Counted from the first letter of the stretch, positions 18,165 to 29,329 are shown. The stretch is 64,000 nucleotides of DNA from Christensenellaceae bacterium (GCA_031261085.1 JAISKB010000022.1:27698-91697); one strand, 5' to 3'. Made by a program: numbers and translations. The notes: generated by a model not told the origin, from the letters alone.

Positions 18165-18791
18165 TCATTGCAGCTGTTCTAACAGCGCCGCAATTTCGGC
18201 TTGCACATCGGCGGGTTTACGATTGCCATCCACGTTGCGCAGCAAGCCCTTGCCTTCGTAGTATTGGATGAGCGGCTGCGTCTTTTCATTATACACCTGA
18301 ATGCGGCTGGATACCGTATCGGGCTTATCATCATCGCGAATATACAGCGCGGCGCCGCATTTATCGCATGTGCTTTTATCGTACATGGCCACATGGAAGC
18401 CTGCCCCGCAGCCCGTGCACATACGCCGCCCGCTTATGCGTTCCACCAGCACCTGCTCCGGCACATCGATGTTGATGGCCAAATCGATGGTGGTGATGCC
18501 GCCCAGCGCATCGGCTTGCGCAATGGTGCGCGGGAAGCCATCTAGCAGGAACCCCGCGGTGCAGTCCGGCTGCTTGAGCCGGTTTTTGACCATGCCGATG
18601 ATGATATCATCGCTCACCAGCCCGCCCGCTTCTATCACCGATTTGGCCTTTTGGCCCAGCTCGGTGCCATCGCGCATCTCCTTGCGCAGCATATCGCCGG
18701 TGGAGATATGCGCAAGGCCAAACCGCTTGCAGATCGTTTCGGCCTGGGTGCCTTTGCCGGCGCCCGGAGGGCCTAAGAATACCAAATTCAT
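18165..18791 (-). CDS. adk: Adenylate kinase
   Basis: 208 aa. Interconverts ATP+AMP and 2 ADP. P-loop FLGPPGAGKGTQA, NMP-binding HISTGDMLR and DGFPRTIAQA. The lid has two Cys pairs (CTGCGAG and CDKCGA) that should bind zinc, as in Gram-positive enzymes. 16 bases follow secY. Confidence 0.98.
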   Translation of the reverse strand: MNLVFLGPPGAGKGTQAETICKRFGLAHISTGDMLRKEMRDGTELGQKAKSVIEAGGLVSDDIIIGMVKNRLKQPDCTAGFLLDGFPRTIAQADALGGITTIDLAINIDVPEQVLVERISGRRMCTGCGAGFHVAMYDKSTCDKCGAALYIRDDDKPDTVSSRIQVYNEKTQPLIQYYEGKGLLRNVDGNRKPADVQAEIAALLEQLQ

Positions 18792-18807
18792 CAGCTACCT
18801 CGCTCCA

Positions 18808-20067
18808 TTAACCCAAGAAGCCCTTATAATGCCGCATGAGCATCAGGCTCTCGAGCTGTTCGCTGGTTTCCAGCGCCACGTTTACGAGTATCAGCACGCT
18901 GGTGGGGCCAAACATGGAGTTCATCCCGAAGCCGTTCATAAACAACGCCGGGAATATCGCCAGCAGCATGAGGAAGAACGCGCCAAACAGCGTGAGGCGG
19001 TTGCAGATTTTGGCGAGGTAATCGCCCGTGGGCTTGCCCGGGCGTATACCGGGGATGAAGCCGCCGTTTTGCTGCAGGTTTTTGCTGATTTCCACCGGGT
19101 TAAAGGTGATGGCGCTGTAGAAGTAGGCGAAGCCCACAATCAGCAGAGCGTAAATCACATAGTACACCGGGGTACCGGCGGACAGATACTTTAGGTAAAA
19201 CTGGTAGAAGCTGCCGTTGGGCCAAAACTGGCCTATCATGCCGGGCACCTGCATCAGCGTAACGGCGAATATCAGCGGCATAACGCCGTTGGCGTTCGCT
19301 TTGAGCGGGATGTGGGTTGCCTGGCCGCCATACATCTTGCGGCCCACAACGCGCTTGGCATACTGCACTGGGATGCGGCGAACCGCACGATCCACCAGCA
19401 CGACCAGCGCGATGATGGCCAGCGCTATCACGATCAGCGCGGGGATAATCCACCAGCGGTAGGTTGACGAGATAAACACGCCGCGGAATATGGATATGAA
19501 CACGCGCGGTACCTGCGAGCAGATGGAAGCGAATATCACGATGGAGATACCGTTGCCGATACCCTTTTCGGTGATGCGCTCACCCATCCATACCAAAAAG
19601 GCCGTGCCCGCCGTACATACGATACCGATGGTTACATACACATACCAGGCGGTGGATATGACCACGTCGCTGCCCAAGCCGATTACGATACCCACGCTCT
19701 GTATCAGCGCAAGGCCGATACCGGTATAGCGGGTGATCTCCTCGAGCTTTTGGCGGCCGTCCTCTTCTTTAGAGAGACGCTCCAGCGAGGGGATGGCAAT
19801 GGTGAGCAGCTGGATTACGATGGAGCCCGTGATATAGGGCGAAATACCCATCGCAAAAATCGTAAACTGGCCAAAGCTGCCGCCCGAGAGCAGATTGAGG
19901 AAGTTGAGGATGTCGTACTGCCCGGCTGCCTCCGCAATTTTGGTTGCGTCTACAAACGGCACGGGTATAAAGGAACCAAACCGATACACCATGATTAAAA
20001 GCAGCGTGAACAGCATCTTGGTGCGGATATCCTTGATATGCCAAGCATTGATGATGGTTTTAAACAT
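18808..20067 (-). CDS. secY: Protein translocase subunit SecY
   Basis: 419 aa, ten predicted membrane segments; the channel of the general secretion system, powered by SecA encoded at 53868. Typical segments: FRDIRTK-like N-terminus (WHIKDIRTKML), GISPYITGSIVIQLL plug/TM2 region, VVGRKMYGGQATHIPLK loop and FIPGIRPGKPTGDYL. ATG at 20067 overlaps the L15 stop (TGATG) with GAGGTGG upstream. Confidence 0.97.
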   Translation of the reverse strand: MFKTIINAWHIKDIRTKMLFTLLLIMVYRFGSFIPVPFVDATKIAEAAGQYDILNFLNLLSGGSFGQFTIFAMGISPYITGSIVIQLLTIAIPSLERLSKEEDGRQKLEEITRYTGIGLALIQSVGIVIGLGSDVVISTAWYVYVTIGIVCTAGTAFLVWMGERITEKGIGNGISIVIFASICSQVPRVFISIFRGVFISSTYRWWIIPALIVIALAIIALVVLVDRAVRRIPVQYAKRVVGRKMYGGQATHIPLKANANGVMPLIFAVTLMQVPGMIGQFWPNGSFYQFYLKYLSAGTPVYYVIYALLIVGFAYFYSAITFNPVEISKNLQQNGGFIPGIRPGKPTGDYLAKICNRLTLFGAFFLMLLAIFPALFMNGFGMNSMFGPTSVLILVNVALETSEQLESLMLMRHYKGFLG

Positions 20068-20507
20068 CAAACCACCTCAACACTTCCGCCTGCGGCCTCT
20101 ATGGCTGCCTTCGCTGTCTCGGTGAACTTGGCAGCTTTAACATCCAATTTTTTGGTCAGCTCGCCGCGGCCCAATACCTTAAGGCCATCCTTTTCGATTT
20201 TGCTGATCACACCGCTCTGCTTAAGCAGCTCGGCGGTAACCACCGCGCCATCATCCAGCCTGTTGAGCGTTTCGATGTTGATGGTGGTGTATTCTTTAGC
20301 GAATATGTTGGTGAAGCCGCGCTTAGGCAAACGGCGCGCAAGAGGCATTTGGCCGCCTTCGAAACCGTTCTTTTTGCTGCCGCTGCGGGCCTTTTGGCCC
20401 TTATGGCCGTAGCCTGCCGTTTTGCCCAGGCCCGAGCCCGTACCGCGGCCAACGCGCTTTTTTGCGTGTGTAGAGCCTTCTTGGGGCCGTAATTCATGTA
20501 GTTTCAT
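20067..20507 (-). CDS. rplO: Ribosomal protein L15
   Basis: 146 aa. Starts [18 protein letters not shown]; glycine-rich [22 protein letters not shown] and [18 protein letters not shown] identify it. GGAGG lies 5 bases before ATG 20507; the in-frame GTG two codons earlier overlaps that site and is unlikely to be used. Confidence 0.97.
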   Translation of the reverse strand: MKLHELRPQEGSTHAKKRVGRGTGSGLGKTAGYGHKGQKARSGSKKNGFEGGQMPLARRLPKRGFTNIFAKEYTTINIETLNRLDDGAVVTAELLKQSGVISKIEKDGLKVLGRGELTKKLDVKAAKFTETAKAAIEAAGGSVEVV

Positions 20508-20518
20508 ATGCACCTCCG

Positions 20519-20701
20519 TTATACTTCTTCGACCTTGACCAGGTGCTTAACCTTAAAAACCATGCCGCGGATACAAGCGTTATCGGGCTTGATAACGGTA
20601 TGATTGGTCTTGTGAAGGCCAAGAGCCTTCACAGTGGCCTTCTGGTCTTTGAGGGCGCCGATGGTGCTCTTTACGAGCGTAATTTGTAGGTTGTTAGCCA
20701 T
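20519..20701 (-). CDS. rpmD: Ribosomal protein L30
   Basis: 60 aa, usual bacterial size. [20 protein letters not shown] followed by [15 protein letters not shown] is diagnostic. Lies between rpsE and rplO with short gaps. Confidence 0.97.
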   Translation of the reverse strand: MANNLQITLVKSTIGALKDQKATVKALGLHKTNHTVIKPDNACIRGMVFKVKHLVKVEEV

Positions 20702-20714
20702 TGTTGCATCCTCC

Positions 20715-21218
20715 TTAGCCCAGGATATCTTCTACGGTTTTGCCGCGAAGTTTGGCGATTTCCTCGGCGGTGCGCAGCTGCGTTAAGCCATCGATGGTGG
20801 CCTTCACACAGTTTGCGGGGTTGTTAGAGCCAAAGCTCTTGGTGCGAATATCCTTCACACCCACCATTTCGAGCACCGCGCGCGCGGGGCCGCCCGCTAT
20901 AACGCCGGTACCTTCTTCGGCAGGCAGCATACGCACATGGCCCTTGCCAAACCGGCCCTCTACCGCATGCGGGATGCTGGTGCCCACGATAGGCACCTCT
21001 ACCATGTGACGCTTGGCGTCCTCTACCCCTTTGCGCACGGCTTCGGGGATTTCGGCCGCTTTGCCCATGCCCACACCAACGTGGCCGTTTTCATCGCCCA
21101 CTACCATGAGCGCGGAAAAGCGGAAGTTGCGGCCGCCCTTTACGACTTTGGCAACGCGGTTGATGGAAACAAGCCTCTCTTTTAAATCCAGTGCGGATGC
21201 ATCAATACGTTTCTGCAT
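20715..21218 (-). CDS. rpsE: Ribosomal protein S5
   Basis: 167 aa. The dsRNA-binding S5 N-domain ([17 protein letters not shown]) and C-domain ([20 protein letters not shown]) are intact. Contributes to decoding fidelity at the mRNA entry site. Confidence 0.98.
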   Translation of the reverse strand: MQKRIDASALDLKERLVSINRVAKVVKGGRNFRFSALMVVGDENGHVGVGMGKAAEIPEAVRKGVEDAKRHMVEVPIVGTSIPHAVEGRFGKGHVRMLPAEEGTGVIAGGPARAVLEMVGVKDIRTKSFGSNNPANCVKATIDGLTQLRTAEEIAKLRGKTVEDILG

Positions 21219-21229
21219 GTTGTACCTCC

Positions 21230-21598
21230 TTAGAATTCCAGCCCGGCTTTGCGGGCGGCTTCAGCCAGTTCGGCAATGCGGCCCGCATACAGGTACCCGC
21301 CACGGTCGAACACGACCAGCTTGATGCCCTTTTCCACCGCGCGCTTGCCGATGAGCTCGCCCACCAGCTGCGCCGCTTGCTTTTTGTTTTTACCCTCGAG
21401 CTGACCCTTTATTTCAGCATCCAGCGTAGATGCCGAAGCAATGGTATGGGAGGTTTCGTCGTTGATGACCTGCGCGTAGATGTTGTTGAGGCTGCGATAT
21501 ACGTTGAGCCGCGGACGCTCGTTCGTACCCACGATATGCCTGCGGGTGCGGTCGTGACGAGCCTTACGCACAGCGTTTTTATCGAGTTTTGAAATCAT
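21230..21598 (-). CDS. rplR: Ribosomal protein L18
   Basis: 122 aa. 5S rRNA-binding protein; [20 protein letters not shown] and [20 protein letters not shown] are family hallmarks. 11 bases before rpsE. Confidence 0.98.
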   Translation of the reverse strand: MISKLDKNAVRKARHDRTRRHIVGTNERPRLNVYRSLNNIYAQVINDETSHTIASASTLDAEIKGQLEGKNKKQAAQLVGELIGKRAVEKGIKLVVFDRGGYLYAGRIAELAEAARKAGLEF

Positions 21599-21620
21599 AC
21601 TGCTACTCCTTCTCTACGCA

Positions 21621-22160
21621 TTATTTGCCCGTCTTGCCTTCTTTGCGGCGGACGTGCTCGTTTTCGTAACGGATGCCCTTGCCCTTATAGGGTTCCGGCT
21701 CGCGTACCGCACGGATATCTGCCGCCACCTGGCCGACCTGCTGTTTGCTGATGCCCTTTACCACGATGCGAGTAGGGGCCGGTACTTCAAAAGAAATACC
21801 CTGGGGGGGCGCAACCTCAACGGGGTGCGAATACCCTACGTTGATCACCAGCGTGGTGCCCTGCATTTGCGCACGGTAACCTACGCCTACTATGTCGAGG
21901 TTCTTTTGGTAGCCATCCGTTACACCCACCACCATGTTGTTGACGAGGGAACGGGAAAGGCCGTGCAGCGCCCGGTGCTGCTTCGCATCGCTTGGACGCT
22001 TTACGCTTAAAACGCCGTCTTCGATGGTGAGCTGCATCTCTTTGGAGATCTTTTCGCTCAACTCGCCCTTGGGGCCTTTTACAATCACGGTGTTATCGTC
22101 GCCGACCGTGATTGTCACTCCGCCGGGAATGTTGATCGGAAGTTTTCCGATTCGTGACAT
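21621..22160 (-). CDS. rplF: Ribosomal protein L6
   Basis: 179 aa. [19 protein letters not shown] at the start and the duplicated L6 fold ending [22 protein letters not shown]. Preceded by a 101-base gap after rpsH, unusually long for this operon, containing GC-rich inverted segments. Confidence 0.98.
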   Translation of the reverse strand: MSRIGKLPINIPGGVTITVGDDNTVIVKGPKGELSEKISKEMQLTIEDGVLSVKRPSDAKQHRALHGLSRSLVNNMVVGVTDGYQKNLDIVGVGYRAQMQGTTLVINVGYSHPVEVAPPQGISFEVPAPTRIVVKGISKQQVGQVAADIRAVREPEPYKGKGIRYENEHVRRKEGKTGK

Positions 22161-22261
22161 GGATTACACCTCCATTGTGTGAATTTGTTTTTTAATACCG
22201 CTGGGGAAGACGATGAACCATCCCCCTGGGAACCGCCACTGGTGCGGTGCCCGGCAATACT

Positions 22262-22660
22262 TTACCAGATATACGCGAGCACTTCGCCGCCAACGCCCTG
22301 CTTGCGGGCTTCCCTGTCGGTCATGATGCCGCGGGATGTGGATAGCACGGCTATGCCCAAGCCGTTGAGCACCCGGGGGATATTATCCCTGCGGGCATAC
22401 ACCCGTAAACCGGGCTTGGAGATGCGCTTGAGGCCGGTGATGACCTTGGCGCGGTTGGCGCCGTACTTGAGGTTGATGTGGATGCTTTTGGCCACGCCCT
22501 CCTCACGCACGTCAAACCCTTTGATGTAGCCCTCCTCGAGCAGGATCTCGGCGATCGCCTTTTTCACTGTGGAAAGGGGCACATCCACCTCATCGTGCCT
22601 AGCGATGAGAGCATTGCGGATACGAGTGAGCATATCAGCGATGGGATCAGTAGTAACCAT
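22262..22660 (-). CDS. rpsH: Ribosomal protein S8
   Basis: 132 aa from ATG 22660 ([18 protein letters not shown]), the normal S8 start. The C-terminal [18 protein letters not shown] binds 16S rRNA helix 21. In E. coli S8 represses the spc operon by binding mRNA near rplE; whether it does so here is not evident. Confidence 0.98.
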   Translation of the reverse strand: MVTTDPIADMLTRIRNALIARHDEVDVPLSTVKKAIAEILLEEGYIKGFDVREEGVAKSIHINLKYGANRAKVITGLKRISKPGLRVYARRDNIPRVLNGLGIAVLSTSRGIMTDREARKQGVGGEVLAYIW

Positions 22661-22682
22661 GATGTTGTCTCCTTTCTGCAGT

Positions 22683-22868
22683 TTACCAGCTCGCCTTGCG
22701 CACGCCGGGAATCTCGCCTTTGTAAGCCATTTCGCGGAAGCAGATACGGCAGATGCCATACTTGCGCAGCACGCTGTGCGGCCGGCCGCAGATACGGCAG
22801 CGGGTATAAGCCCTGCTCGAAAACTTTGGCGCGCGAGATTGCTTTATTTTCATGCTAGTCTTAGCCAC
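22683..22868 (-). CDS. rpsN: Ribosomal protein S14 type Z
   Basis: 61 aa short zinc form. [20 protein letters not shown] provides the two CxxC pairs. This short type is standard for Clostridia and Bacilli spc operons. Confidence 0.98.
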   Translation of the reverse strand: MAKTSMKIKQSRAPKFSSRAYTRCRICGRPHSVLRKYGICRICFREMAYKGEIPGVRKASW

Positions 22869-22886
22869 TATTGTCTTCCTCCTTCA

Positions 22887-23504
22887 TCAAGCCTGCGCAA
22901 AGGGCATGCCCAGCAAGCTGAGCAACGCTTTTGCTTCTTCATCGGTCTTCGCCGTGGTGACGAACACAATGTCCATACCGCGGGTCTTATCTACATCGTC
23001 GTAGTTGATCTCGGGGAAGATCAGTTGCTCCTTTACGCCCATGGCATAGTTGCCGCGGCCGTCAAAGCTGGCATCCGAAATGCCGCGGAAGTCGCGCACG
23101 CGGGGCAGCACGATATTCATCAGCTTGTCGGCGAAATAGTACATACGGTCGCCGCGCAGGGTGACCTTTGCACCGATGTTCATGCCTTCGCGCACCTTAA
23201 AGTTTGCAACGGACTTTTTGGCCTTGGTGACGACGGGCCTTTGCCCGGCGATAAGGCCCAGCTCGTTTACGGCGACCTCCAGCCCTTTGGCGTTGTCCTT
23301 TTCGGCGCCCAAGCCCATGTTCAGCACGATTTTATCGAGCTTTGGCACTTCGTTGGGGTTTTTATAGCCAAACTGTTCTTTCAGCTGCGGCACCACTTCG
23401 GAAGTATACCGGCCCTTGAGGCGAGGCGCTTCGGTAAAGGACTTGGCTTCCTGCTGTTGCTTCTTCTTGGCGGGTGCCGAAGACGCGCTTTCTTTCTTTG
23501 CCAT
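22887..23504 (-). CDS. rplE: Ribosomal protein L5 with N-terminal extension
   Basis: 205 aa; L5 is commonly about 180. ATG 23504 has GGAGGAAAAGAGA directly upstream, so the extra about 25 residues (Ala/Lys/Gln-rich, [19 protein letters not shown]) appear to be translated. The core is normal: [30 protein letters not shown] and the C-terminal [16 protein letters not shown]. Binds 5S rRNA and the P-site tRNA. Confidence 0.95.
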   Translation of the reverse strand: MAKKESASSAPAKKKQQQEAKSFTEAPRLKGRYTSEVVPQLKEQFGYKNPNEVPKLDKIVLNMGLGAEKDNAKGLEVAVNELGLIAGQRPVVTKAKKSVANFKVREGMNIGAKVTLRGDRMYYFADKLMNIVLPRVRDFRGISDASFDGRGNYAMGVKEQLIFPEINYDDVDKTRGMDIVFVTTAKTDEEAKALLSLLGMPFAQA

Positions 23505-23521
23505 TCTCTTTTCCTCCTGCC

Positions 23522-23839
23522 TTAGTCGATATTCTTGCCGCACTTTTTGCAAACGCGGACCTTCTTGTCGCCCTCAAACGCGTGGGCAACGCGCGTGGCC
23601 TTGTTACACTTGGGGCAAATCAGCATCACGTTGGATGCGTTGATGGTGCCCTCTTTGTTGATGCGCCCGCCCTCTTCGCCCTCTTTGCGGGGCTTGGTGT
23701 GGCAGATGATCATATTTACGTTCTGCACGATCACGCGCTCGTTGCGGGGAAAAGCCGCCATGATCTTGCCCTTTTTGCCCTTATCCTTGCCGGTGATGAC
23801 AACGACGGTATCGTCTTTTTTTACATTGAGTTTGTTCAT
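23522..23839 (-). CDS. rplX: Ribosomal protein L24
   Basis: 105 aa from ATG 23839 ([10 protein letters not shown]). N-terminal KOW motif [15 protein letters not shown]. The C-terminal half has a zinc-ribbon-like CPKC ... CKKCG, common in Gram-positive L24. An assembly initiator for the 50S subunit. Confidence 0.97.
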   Translation of the reverse strand: MNKLNVKKDDTVVVITGKDKGKKGKIMAAFPRNERVIVQNVNMIICHTKPRKEGEEGGRINKEGTINASNVMLICPKCNKATRVAHAFEGDKKVRVCKKCGKNID

Positions 23840-23853
23840 GCTCTCATCCTCCC

Positions 23854-24222
23854 TCAAAGCACTTCGGGCGCGAGGGATACGATTTTCATGTAATCCTTCT
23901 CGCGCAGCTCACGCGCTACTGGCCCGAAAATACGGGTGCCGCGGGGCTGCTTTTGGTCATTGATGATGACCGCGGCATTATCGTCGAAGCGGATGTGGCT
24001 GCCATCCGAGCGGTGTGTGCCCGTTATGGTGCGCACGACGACCGCGCGGACAACATCCTTCTTTTTGACCGCGCCGCCGGGGGAAGCCGACTTGACGGAA
24101 GCGACGATTACATCGCCGATGTTGGCGGTTTTACGGTGGGAGCCGCCCAGCACGCGGATGCACATAATCTCTTTGGCGCCGCTGTTATCCGCAACTTTCA
24201 ATCTGGTTTGGGGTTGTATCAT
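23854..24222 (-). CDS. rplN: Ribosomal protein L14
   Basis: 122 aa. [20 protein letters not shown] start and the [24 protein letters not shown] end match the family exactly in layout. Located between rpsQ and rplX. Confidence 0.98.
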   Translation of the reverse strand: MIQPQTRLKVADNSGAKEIMCIRVLGGSHRKTANIGDVIVASVKSASPGGAVKKKDVVRAVVVRTITGTHRSDGSHIRFDDNAAVIINDQKQPRGTRIFGPVARELREKDYMKIVSLAPEVL

Positions 24223-24240
24223 ATCGGTCTCCTTCCTGGC

Positions 24241-24498
24241 TTACTTGGCCTTTTCGATAATTTCGACCATGCGCCAGCGCTTATCTTTGCTCAGCCGGCG
24301 GGTCTCCATAATTTTAACGGTATCGCCGATGCCACAGGCGTTCTCTTCGTCGTGTGCTTTAAACTTGCGGGTGCGGTTTACCATCTTGCCATAGAGGGGA
24401 TGGCGCACCTTGGTCTTGATGGCGACCACAATGGTTTTATCCATTTTATCGCTGACCACCACGCCGGTTTGCGTTTTACGATAGCCTCTGTTTTCCAC
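24241..24498 (-). CDS. rpsQ: Ribosomal protein S17
   Basis: 85 aa OB-fold protein. [20 protein letters not shown] and [20 protein letters not shown] are the S17 signatures. 18 bases before rplN. Confidence 0.98.
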   Translation of the reverse strand: MENRGYRKTQTGVVVSDKMDKTIVVAIKTKVRHPLYGKMVNRTRKFKAHDEENACGIGDTVKIMETRRLSKDKRWRMVEIIEKAK

Positions 24499-24519
24499 GA
24501 TGATATTCTCCTTTCACCC

Positions 24520-24720
24520 TTACTCGGCCGCTTTGAGCTCACGCTCACACAGGAGCGTTTTTACTCGGGCGACATCCTTTTTGCATTCACGAATGCGCTG
24601 CGGGTTGGTGAGCTGGCCGGTGGCCAACTGGAAACGGAGGTTGAAAAACTCTTTCTTGAGCTCCTTTTCCTTGGAGATGAGCTCCTCGGTCGAAAGTTTT
24701 CTAAGTTCGTTAGCCTTCAT
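24520..24720 (-). CDS. rpmC: Ribosomal protein L29
   Basis: 66 aa two-helix protein at the tunnel exit ([20 protein letters not shown] ... [19 protein letters not shown]). Its start overlaps the end of rplP by 11 bases, giving coupled translation. Confidence 0.98.
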   Translation of the reverse strand: MKANELRKLSTEELISKEKELKKEFFNLRFQLATGQLTNPQRIRECKKDVARVKTLLCERELKAAE

Positions 24721-25147
24721 TGCTCTCGCCTCCTGCCTCGGTCTCTTTCTTGAGGACTTTGCACTTGATGGGCAGCTTGTTCATGGCCAAGCGCAGCGCC
24801 TCGTGGGCGACTTCTTCTTCTACCCCGGCGATTTCAAACATAACGCGGCCGGGCTTTACAACGGCTACCCAATATTCCGGCGCGCCTTTACCAGAACCCA
24901 TACGGGTGCCGATAGGCTTGGCGGTTACGGGTTTATCGGGGAAAATCTTTATCCATACCTTGCCGCCACGCTTGATATAACGGGTCATGGCAACACGGGC
25001 CGCTTCTATTTGGTTGCTGGTTATCCAGCCGGGCTGCTGCGCCACAAGGCCGAAATCACCATATGCCACAAAGTTGCCGCGGTGGGCTGTGCCCTTCATG
25101 CGGCCACGGTGCACTCTCCTGTGCTTGACTCTCTTAGGCATCAACAT
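24710..25147 (-). CDS. rplP: Ribosomal protein L16
   Basis: 145 aa. ATG 25147 ([17 protein letters not shown]) has GGAGG about 9 bases upstream. Family segments GRGTHRG-like [35 protein letters not shown] and [18 protein letters not shown]. Reading frame continues upstream but without L16 similarity. Organises the A-site tRNA elbow in the 50S. Confidence 0.97.
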   Translation of the reverse strand: MLMPKRVKHRRVHRGRMKGTAHRGNFVAYGDFGLVAQQPGWITSNQIEAARVAMTRYIKRGGKVWIKIFPDKPVTAKPIGTRMGSGKGAPEYWVAVVKPGRVMFEIAGVEEEVAHEALRLAMNKLPIKCKVLKKETEAGGESNEG

Positions 25148-25161
25148 GGTTATTTGCCTCC

Positions 25162-25806
25162 TTACGCTTTCTTTTGTTTGCTCAGCACTTCGCCTTTGTA
25201 TATCCACACCTTGCAGCCGATGCGGCCATAGGTGGTGTGGGCTTCGGCGAAGCCGTACTCGATATCGGCGCGCATGGTCTGCAGCGGGATGGACCCGTCG
25301 TGGTACCCTTCGTTGCGCGCGATTTCGGCGCCGCCCAGGCGGCCCGAGCACAGGAGCTTGATACCCTTGGCGCCCGCTTTCATGGAGCGCTGCATCGCCT
25401 GCTTCATGGCACGGCGGAAGCTGATGCGCTTTTCGAGCTGCGCGGCGATATTTTCGGCCACGAGCTGGGCATTGGTATCGGGGTTGCGGACTTCCATGAT
25501 GTTCACGTTCACGGGTTTGCCCACCAGCGCCGAAACATCCGCCTTGATGGCGTCTACGCCCAAGCCGCCCTTGCCTATCAGCATGCCGGGGCGCGCGGTG
25601 AAAATGCTTACCGTCACTTTGTTGGCGGCGCGCTCGATTTCTATCTTAGAAACACCGGCGGAAAAATGCGCTTTCTTCAGGTGATCGCGGATCTTCCTAT
25701 CCTCGATGAGGTAGTCGGAAAATTCCTTCTTCGAAGCGTACCAGCGGGTGTTCCAATCGCGGATAACGCCTACGCGGAAGCCATTCGGATTAACTTTTTG
25801 TCCCAT
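25162..25806 (-). CDS. rpsC: Ribosomal protein S3
   Basis: 214 aa. N-terminal [21 protein letters not shown] domain with [11 protein letters not shown] and C-terminal [20 protein letters not shown]. Part of the mRNA entry tunnel. 14 bases before rplP. Confidence 0.98.
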   Translation of the reverse strand: MGQKVNPNGFRVGVIRDWNTRWYASKKEFSDYLIEDRKIRDHLKKAHFSAGVSKIEIERAANKVTVSIFTARPGMLIGKGGLGVDAIKADVSALVGKPVNVNIMEVRNPDTNAQLVAENIAAQLEKRISFRRAMKQAMQRSMKAGAKGIKLLCSGRLGGAEIARNEGYHDGSIPLQTMRADIEYGFAEAHTTYGRIGCKVWIYKGEVLSKQKKA

Positions 25807-25816
25807 ACTTTCCTCC

Positions 25817-26203
25817 TTATTTGGCCTGATCCAGGATCACGGTAATGTGGCTGGTGCGCTTGCGGATGCGGCTTGCGCTGCCTTTTGCGCGGGGGCGGAA
25901 ACGCTTGAGCGTTGGGCCCTGGTTGGCAAAAACCTCTGCGACATACAGCGTATCGGCGGAAAGGCCCAGGTTGTTCTCCGCATTGGCTATGGCGCTGTTG
26001 AGCAGCTTGAGCACCGGCTCAGAGGCCGCTTTGGGCGTAAACTGCAATATGCCTTGCGCCTCTCGAACGCTTTTACCGCGGATCAAATCGATGACGATCT
26101 TGATCTTGCGGGAGGAAATACGGATGTAGCGGGCAATCGCATGGGGACGCCTATCGGCGTTTTCACGGCGCGCCGCTGATTTGAGTTTGGATCTGGTTGC
26201 CAT
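25817..26203 (-). CDS. rplV: Ribosomal protein L22
   Basis: 128 aa. [20 protein letters not shown] in the globular part and the hairpin [20 protein letters not shown] that lines the peptide exit tunnel. The N-terminal about 15 residues are basic and slightly longer than usual. Confidence 0.97.
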   Translation of the reverse strand: MATRSKLKSAARRENADRRPHAIARYIRISSRKIKIVIDLIRGKSVREAQGILQFTPKAASEPVLKLLNSAIANAENNLGLSADTLYVAEVFANQGPTLKRFRPRAKGSASRIRKRTSHITVILDQAK

Positions 26204-26220
26204 CTGGTTTGCCTCCTTCC

Positions 26221-26502
26221 TTACCTGCCGCCCGTGCTCTTTTCAGAGCCGCGGTGGCCACGGAATGTGCGGGTGGGGGCGAACTCGCCCAGCTTATGAC
26301 CCACCATCTCCTCGGTTACATATACAGGGACATGCTTCCTCCCATCGTGCACCGCAATGGTATGACCTACCATATCGGGGAAGATGGTGGAGGCGCGCGA
26401 CCATGTTTTAATCACGGTCTTTTTGCCGCTCTGGTTCATATCCTGTACGCGTTTGAGCAAACGCGCTTCAATAAACGGGCCTTTCTTAATTGACCTGCTC
26501 AT
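26221..26502 (-). CDS. rpsS: Ribosomal protein S19
   Basis: 93 aa. [39 protein letters not shown] and [14 protein letters not shown] make it unambiguous. Located between rplB and rplV. Confidence 0.98.
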   Translation of the reverse strand: MSRSIKKGPFIEARLLKRVQDMNQSGKKTVIKTWSRASTIFPDMVGHTIAVHDGRKHVPVYVTEEMVGHKLGEFAPTRTFRGHRGSEKSTGGR

Positions 26503-26520
26503 GCTGTACTCCTTTCCCTA

Positions 26521-27354
26521 TCACTTACCGTCCCTGCGGCGGACGATGAACTTGTCGTTGACGTTCTTTGTCTTGCGGGTTTTATATCCGAGCGCGGGCT
26601 TACCCCAAGGGGTAACCGGGCCGGGATGGCCGATGGGGCTTTTGCCCTCGCCGCCGCCGTGCGGGTGATCGCACGGGTTCATGACGGAACCGCGTACCGT
26701 GGGGCGGAAGCCTTTGTGCCGGGTACGGCCGGCTTTGCCCAGCATGATGTTGCCGTGATCCGCATTGCCCACCTGGCCGATGGTCGCCTTGGCGTTCATC
26801 GGGATGCGGCGAACCTCGCCGCTGGGCAGGCGAACCTGCGCATACGCGCCCTCTTTGGCCATGAGCTGCGCGGCGTTGCCCGCCGAGCGCACCAGCTGCG
26901 CGCCCTTGCCAGGCTTAAGCTCGATGCAGTGTATCATGGTACCCACGGGGATGTTCTTGATTTCGAGCGCGTTGCCTACTTTAATATCGGCGCCTTCGCC
27001 GGAGAGCAGCGTGTCGCCTACCTGCAGGCCCAGCGGTGCGATGATGTAGCGCTTTTCGCCATCCGCATAGTGCAGCAGTGCGATGTTGGCGCTGCGGTTG
27101 GGGTCGTACTCGATGGTAGCGACCTTGGCGGGAACGGCATCTTTATTGCGCTTAAAGTCGATGATGCGGTACTTGCGCCTTGCGCCGCCGCCGCGATGCC
27201 GCACGGTGATGCGGCCCTGGTTGTTGCGGCCGCCCGAGGAACGAAGGTCTTCGAGCAGGGAACGTTCCGGCGTGGTGCAGGTGATCTCTTCAAAAGCGGA
27301 AACCGTCATGCCGCGTTGGCCCGGCGTTGTCGGCTTAATCTTTCTGATTGCCAT
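26521..27354 (-). CDS. rplB: Ribosomal protein L2
   Basis: 277 aa. N-terminal [20 protein letters not shown], the RNA-binding [19 protein letters not shown], and C-terminal [19 protein letters not shown], including the peptidyl-transferase-centre His loop. Normal length. Confidence 0.98.
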   Translation of the reverse strand: MAIRKIKPTTPGQRGMTVSAFEEITCTTPERSLLEDLRSSGGRNNQGRITVRHRGGGARRKYRIIDFKRNKDAVPAKVATIEYDPNRSANIALLHYADGEKRYIIAPLGLQVGDTLLSGEGADIKVGNALEIKNIPVGTMIHCIELKPGKGAQLVRSAGNAAQLMAKEGAYAQVRLPSGEVRRIPMNAKATIGQVGNADHGNIMLGKAGRTRHKGFRPTVRGSVMNPCDHPHGGGEGKSPIGHPGPVTPWGKPALGYKTRKTKNVNDKFIVRRRDGK

Positions 27355-27372
27355 AGGTGTGTGCCCCCTTCC

Positions 27373-27669
27373 TTACTGGGTGATGCTATCGAAGAACTCG
27401 ATGCCTTTGGAGTCCTTCTTCAGCTTCACATACGCTTTTTTTACGGAAGGACGGCGGCCTTCGTGCGCGCCCTGCCGCTTGATTTTGCCCAGCACATTAA
27501 CCGTGTGGACGCTATCGACCTTTACGCCAAAAACCTCTTCAACGGCTTGCTTTACTTCCGTTTTGCTGGCCTTCTTATCAACGATGAAGGTATATACCTT
27601 GGAAGGAAGGAAATCATAGCTCTTTTCGGTAAGAACGGGCCGTATGATAATATCGTGAGCGTTCTGCAT
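27373..27669 (-). CDS. rplW: Ribosomal protein L23
   Basis: 98 aa. [16 protein letters not shown] and [19 protein letters not shown] are typical. L23 docks trigger factor and SRP at the tunnel exit. The start overlaps the rplD stop by one base (TAATG). Confidence 0.98.
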   Translation of the reverse strand: MQNAHDIIIRPVLTEKSYDFLPSKVYTFIVDKKASKTEVKQAVEEVFGVKVDSVHTVNVLGKIKRQGAHEGRRPSVKKAYVKLKKDSKGIEFFDSITQ

Positions 27670-28289
27670 TACGCATACACCTCCTCGATTTTGGCAAGCG
27701 AATCCTTGGTGAGGATCAACGTGTCGTACTTGAGTATTTCGTAAACGTTCAGCGTGCCCACCAGGGTGGTTTTCACATTGGGGATGTTGCCGGTAGCCCG
27801 CTCTACGATTTCATCCCGCTCGGGCAAAACCACGAGCGCTTTGTTGGCCTTTATGGCCGCGAGCACCTTAATCATCTCCTTGGTTTTGGGGGCCGCTATA
27901 TCCAGCGCGTCAAACACGATGACGGCTTTATCGTTGGCCTTGGCGGAGAGCGCGCTCTTCATGGCAAGGCGCTTTACCTTCTTGTTGACGCTGATGCGGT
28001 AATCCCGCGGCTTGGGCGCAAACACCACGCCGCCGTGCGTCCACTGCGGGGAGCGGATGGAGCCTTGACGGGCGCGGCCCGTACCCTTTTGACGCCACGG
28101 CTTAATGCCGCCGCCGCGCACCTCGGCGCGGGTGAGGGCGCTTTGGGTGCCCTGACGCTGGTTGGCCAAATACGCGCGCACAACCGTGTGCAGAACCGTC
28201 GCGTTGACTTCCTGCGCGAAAATGGCGTCGCTCAGCTTCACCTTGCCGATCTTCTCGCCGGCAATATTGTACAATGCAACACTAGGCAT
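27669..28289 (-). CDS. rplD: Ribosomal protein L4
   Basis: 206 aa. The extended loop [20 protein letters not shown] enters the exit tunnel wall; core segments [17 protein letters not shown] and [15 protein letters not shown] are normal. In E. coli L4 represses the S10 operon; here the S10 leader is structured but dissimilar by eye. Confidence 0.98.
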   Translation of the reverse strand: MPSVALYNIAGEKIGKVKLSDAIFAQEVNATVLHTVVRAYLANQRQGTQSALTRAEVRGGGIKPWRQKGTGRARQGSIRSPQWTHGGVVFAPKPRDYRISVNKKVKRLAMKSALSAKANDKAVIVFDALDIAAPKTKEMIKVLAAIKANKALVVLPERDEIVERATGNIPNVKTTLVGTLNVYEILKYDTLILTKDSLAKIEEVYA

Positions 28290-28303
28290 TCTTGCTTCCT
28301 CCT

Positions 28304-28930
28304 TTACTTAACCGACTCACGAACCATAACCAAGCCGCCCTTTGCGCCGGGGATGGCGCCCTTAATCAGCAGCAGGTTGCGGTCGGCATCCACACGCACC
28401 ACCTCGAGGTTTTGCACGGTAGAGCGCTCGAAGCCCATATGACCGGGCAGATGCTTGGAACGGAATACCTCGCCGGGGTAAGAGCAGGCGCCCATGGAAC
28501 CGGCTACGCGGTAGGAGTGGGAACCGTGCGTTTTGCGCCCGCGGGCTTGATTCCAACGCTTGATGTTACCCGCAAAGCCTTTGCCCTTGCTGGTGCCCGT
28601 TACGTCTACCGCATCGCCGTTTGCGAAGATGTCAGCTTTGATGACCTGTCCTACCTCGAAAGCAGCGGTATCATCGAACTTAAACTCGCGGGTATAGCGG
28701 TGGGCCTGCGCGCCGGCCTTTTTGAAGTGGCCGAGCATGGGCTTGGTGCAGAGCTTTTCGCGGATGGGCTTGAAGGCGACCTGTACGGCCTCATAGCCAT
28801 CATGTTCCTGGGTTTTCTTTTGCACAACGGGGCAGGGGCCGGCCAAAACCACGCTTACGGGAATCATGGTGCCGTCTTCCCTAAACAACTGCGTCATGCC
28901 GACTTTGGTGCCCAAAATAGCTTTTTTCAT
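28304..28930 (-). CDS. rplC: Ribosomal protein L3
   Basis: 208 aa. [19 protein letters not shown] start, [20 protein letters not shown] and [13 protein letters not shown] identify it. Its long loop reaches the peptidyl transferase centre. Confidence 0.98.
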   Translation of the reverse strand: MKKAILGTKVGMTQLFREDGTMIPVSVVLAGPCPVVQKKTQEHDGYEAVQVAFKPIREKLCTKPMLGHFKKAGAQAHRYTREFKFDDTAAFEVGQVIKADIFANGDAVDVTGTSKGKGFAGNIKRWNQARGRKTHGSHSYRVAGSMGACSYPGEVFRSKHLPGHMGFERSTVQNLEVVRVDADRNLLLIKGAIPGAKGGLVMVRESVK

Positions 28931-28949
28931 CTTTGTTCACCTCCGAAAC

Positions 28950-29258
28950 TCAAAGCTTTATCTCGATGTCGACACCGGCGGGAAGATCGAGCTTCATCAG
29001 CGCATCCACCGTTTTGGCGGAAGGCTGCAGTATGTCGATCAGGCGCTTATGGGTACGCATCTCGAATTGCTCGCGGCTATCTTTATATTTGTGGGGCGAG
29101 CGGAGAATGGTAACGATTTCTTTCTCGGTAGGAAGGGGGATGGGGCCGGATACGCGTGCGCCGGTCCGTTTGGCCGTATCGACGATTTTTTCGGCGCTCT
29201 GGTCAATCAAATCGTGCTCATAGGCCTTGAGCTTAATGCGAATCTTTTGGTTTGCCAT
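28950..29258 (-). CDS. rpsJ: Ribosomal protein S10
   Basis: 102 aa from ATG 29258 ([19 protein letters not shown]), preceded by AGGAGG; upstream in-frame codons lack S10 similarity. Contains [12 protein letters not shown] and the [10 protein letters not shown] loop (NusE surface, also used in antitermination). First gene of the supercluster; promoter at 29461-29489. Confidence 0.98.
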   Translation of the reverse strand: MANQKIRIKLKAYEHDLIDQSAEKIVDTAKRTGARVSGPIPLPTEKEIVTILRSPHKYKDSREQFEMRTHKRLIDILQPSAKTVDALMKLDLPAGVDIEIKL

Positions 29259-29329
29259 ATTATTTTGCTCCTCCTTTAAAGTATCGGGCAGTACACGCAC
29301 TCGAGTGTTTCTTTTTAAAAATACTCGCG

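Noticed and set aside
26626..27744. Plus-strand open frame of 372 codons
   Set aside because: Antisense to rplB and rplW; an artefact of GC-rich coding DNA.
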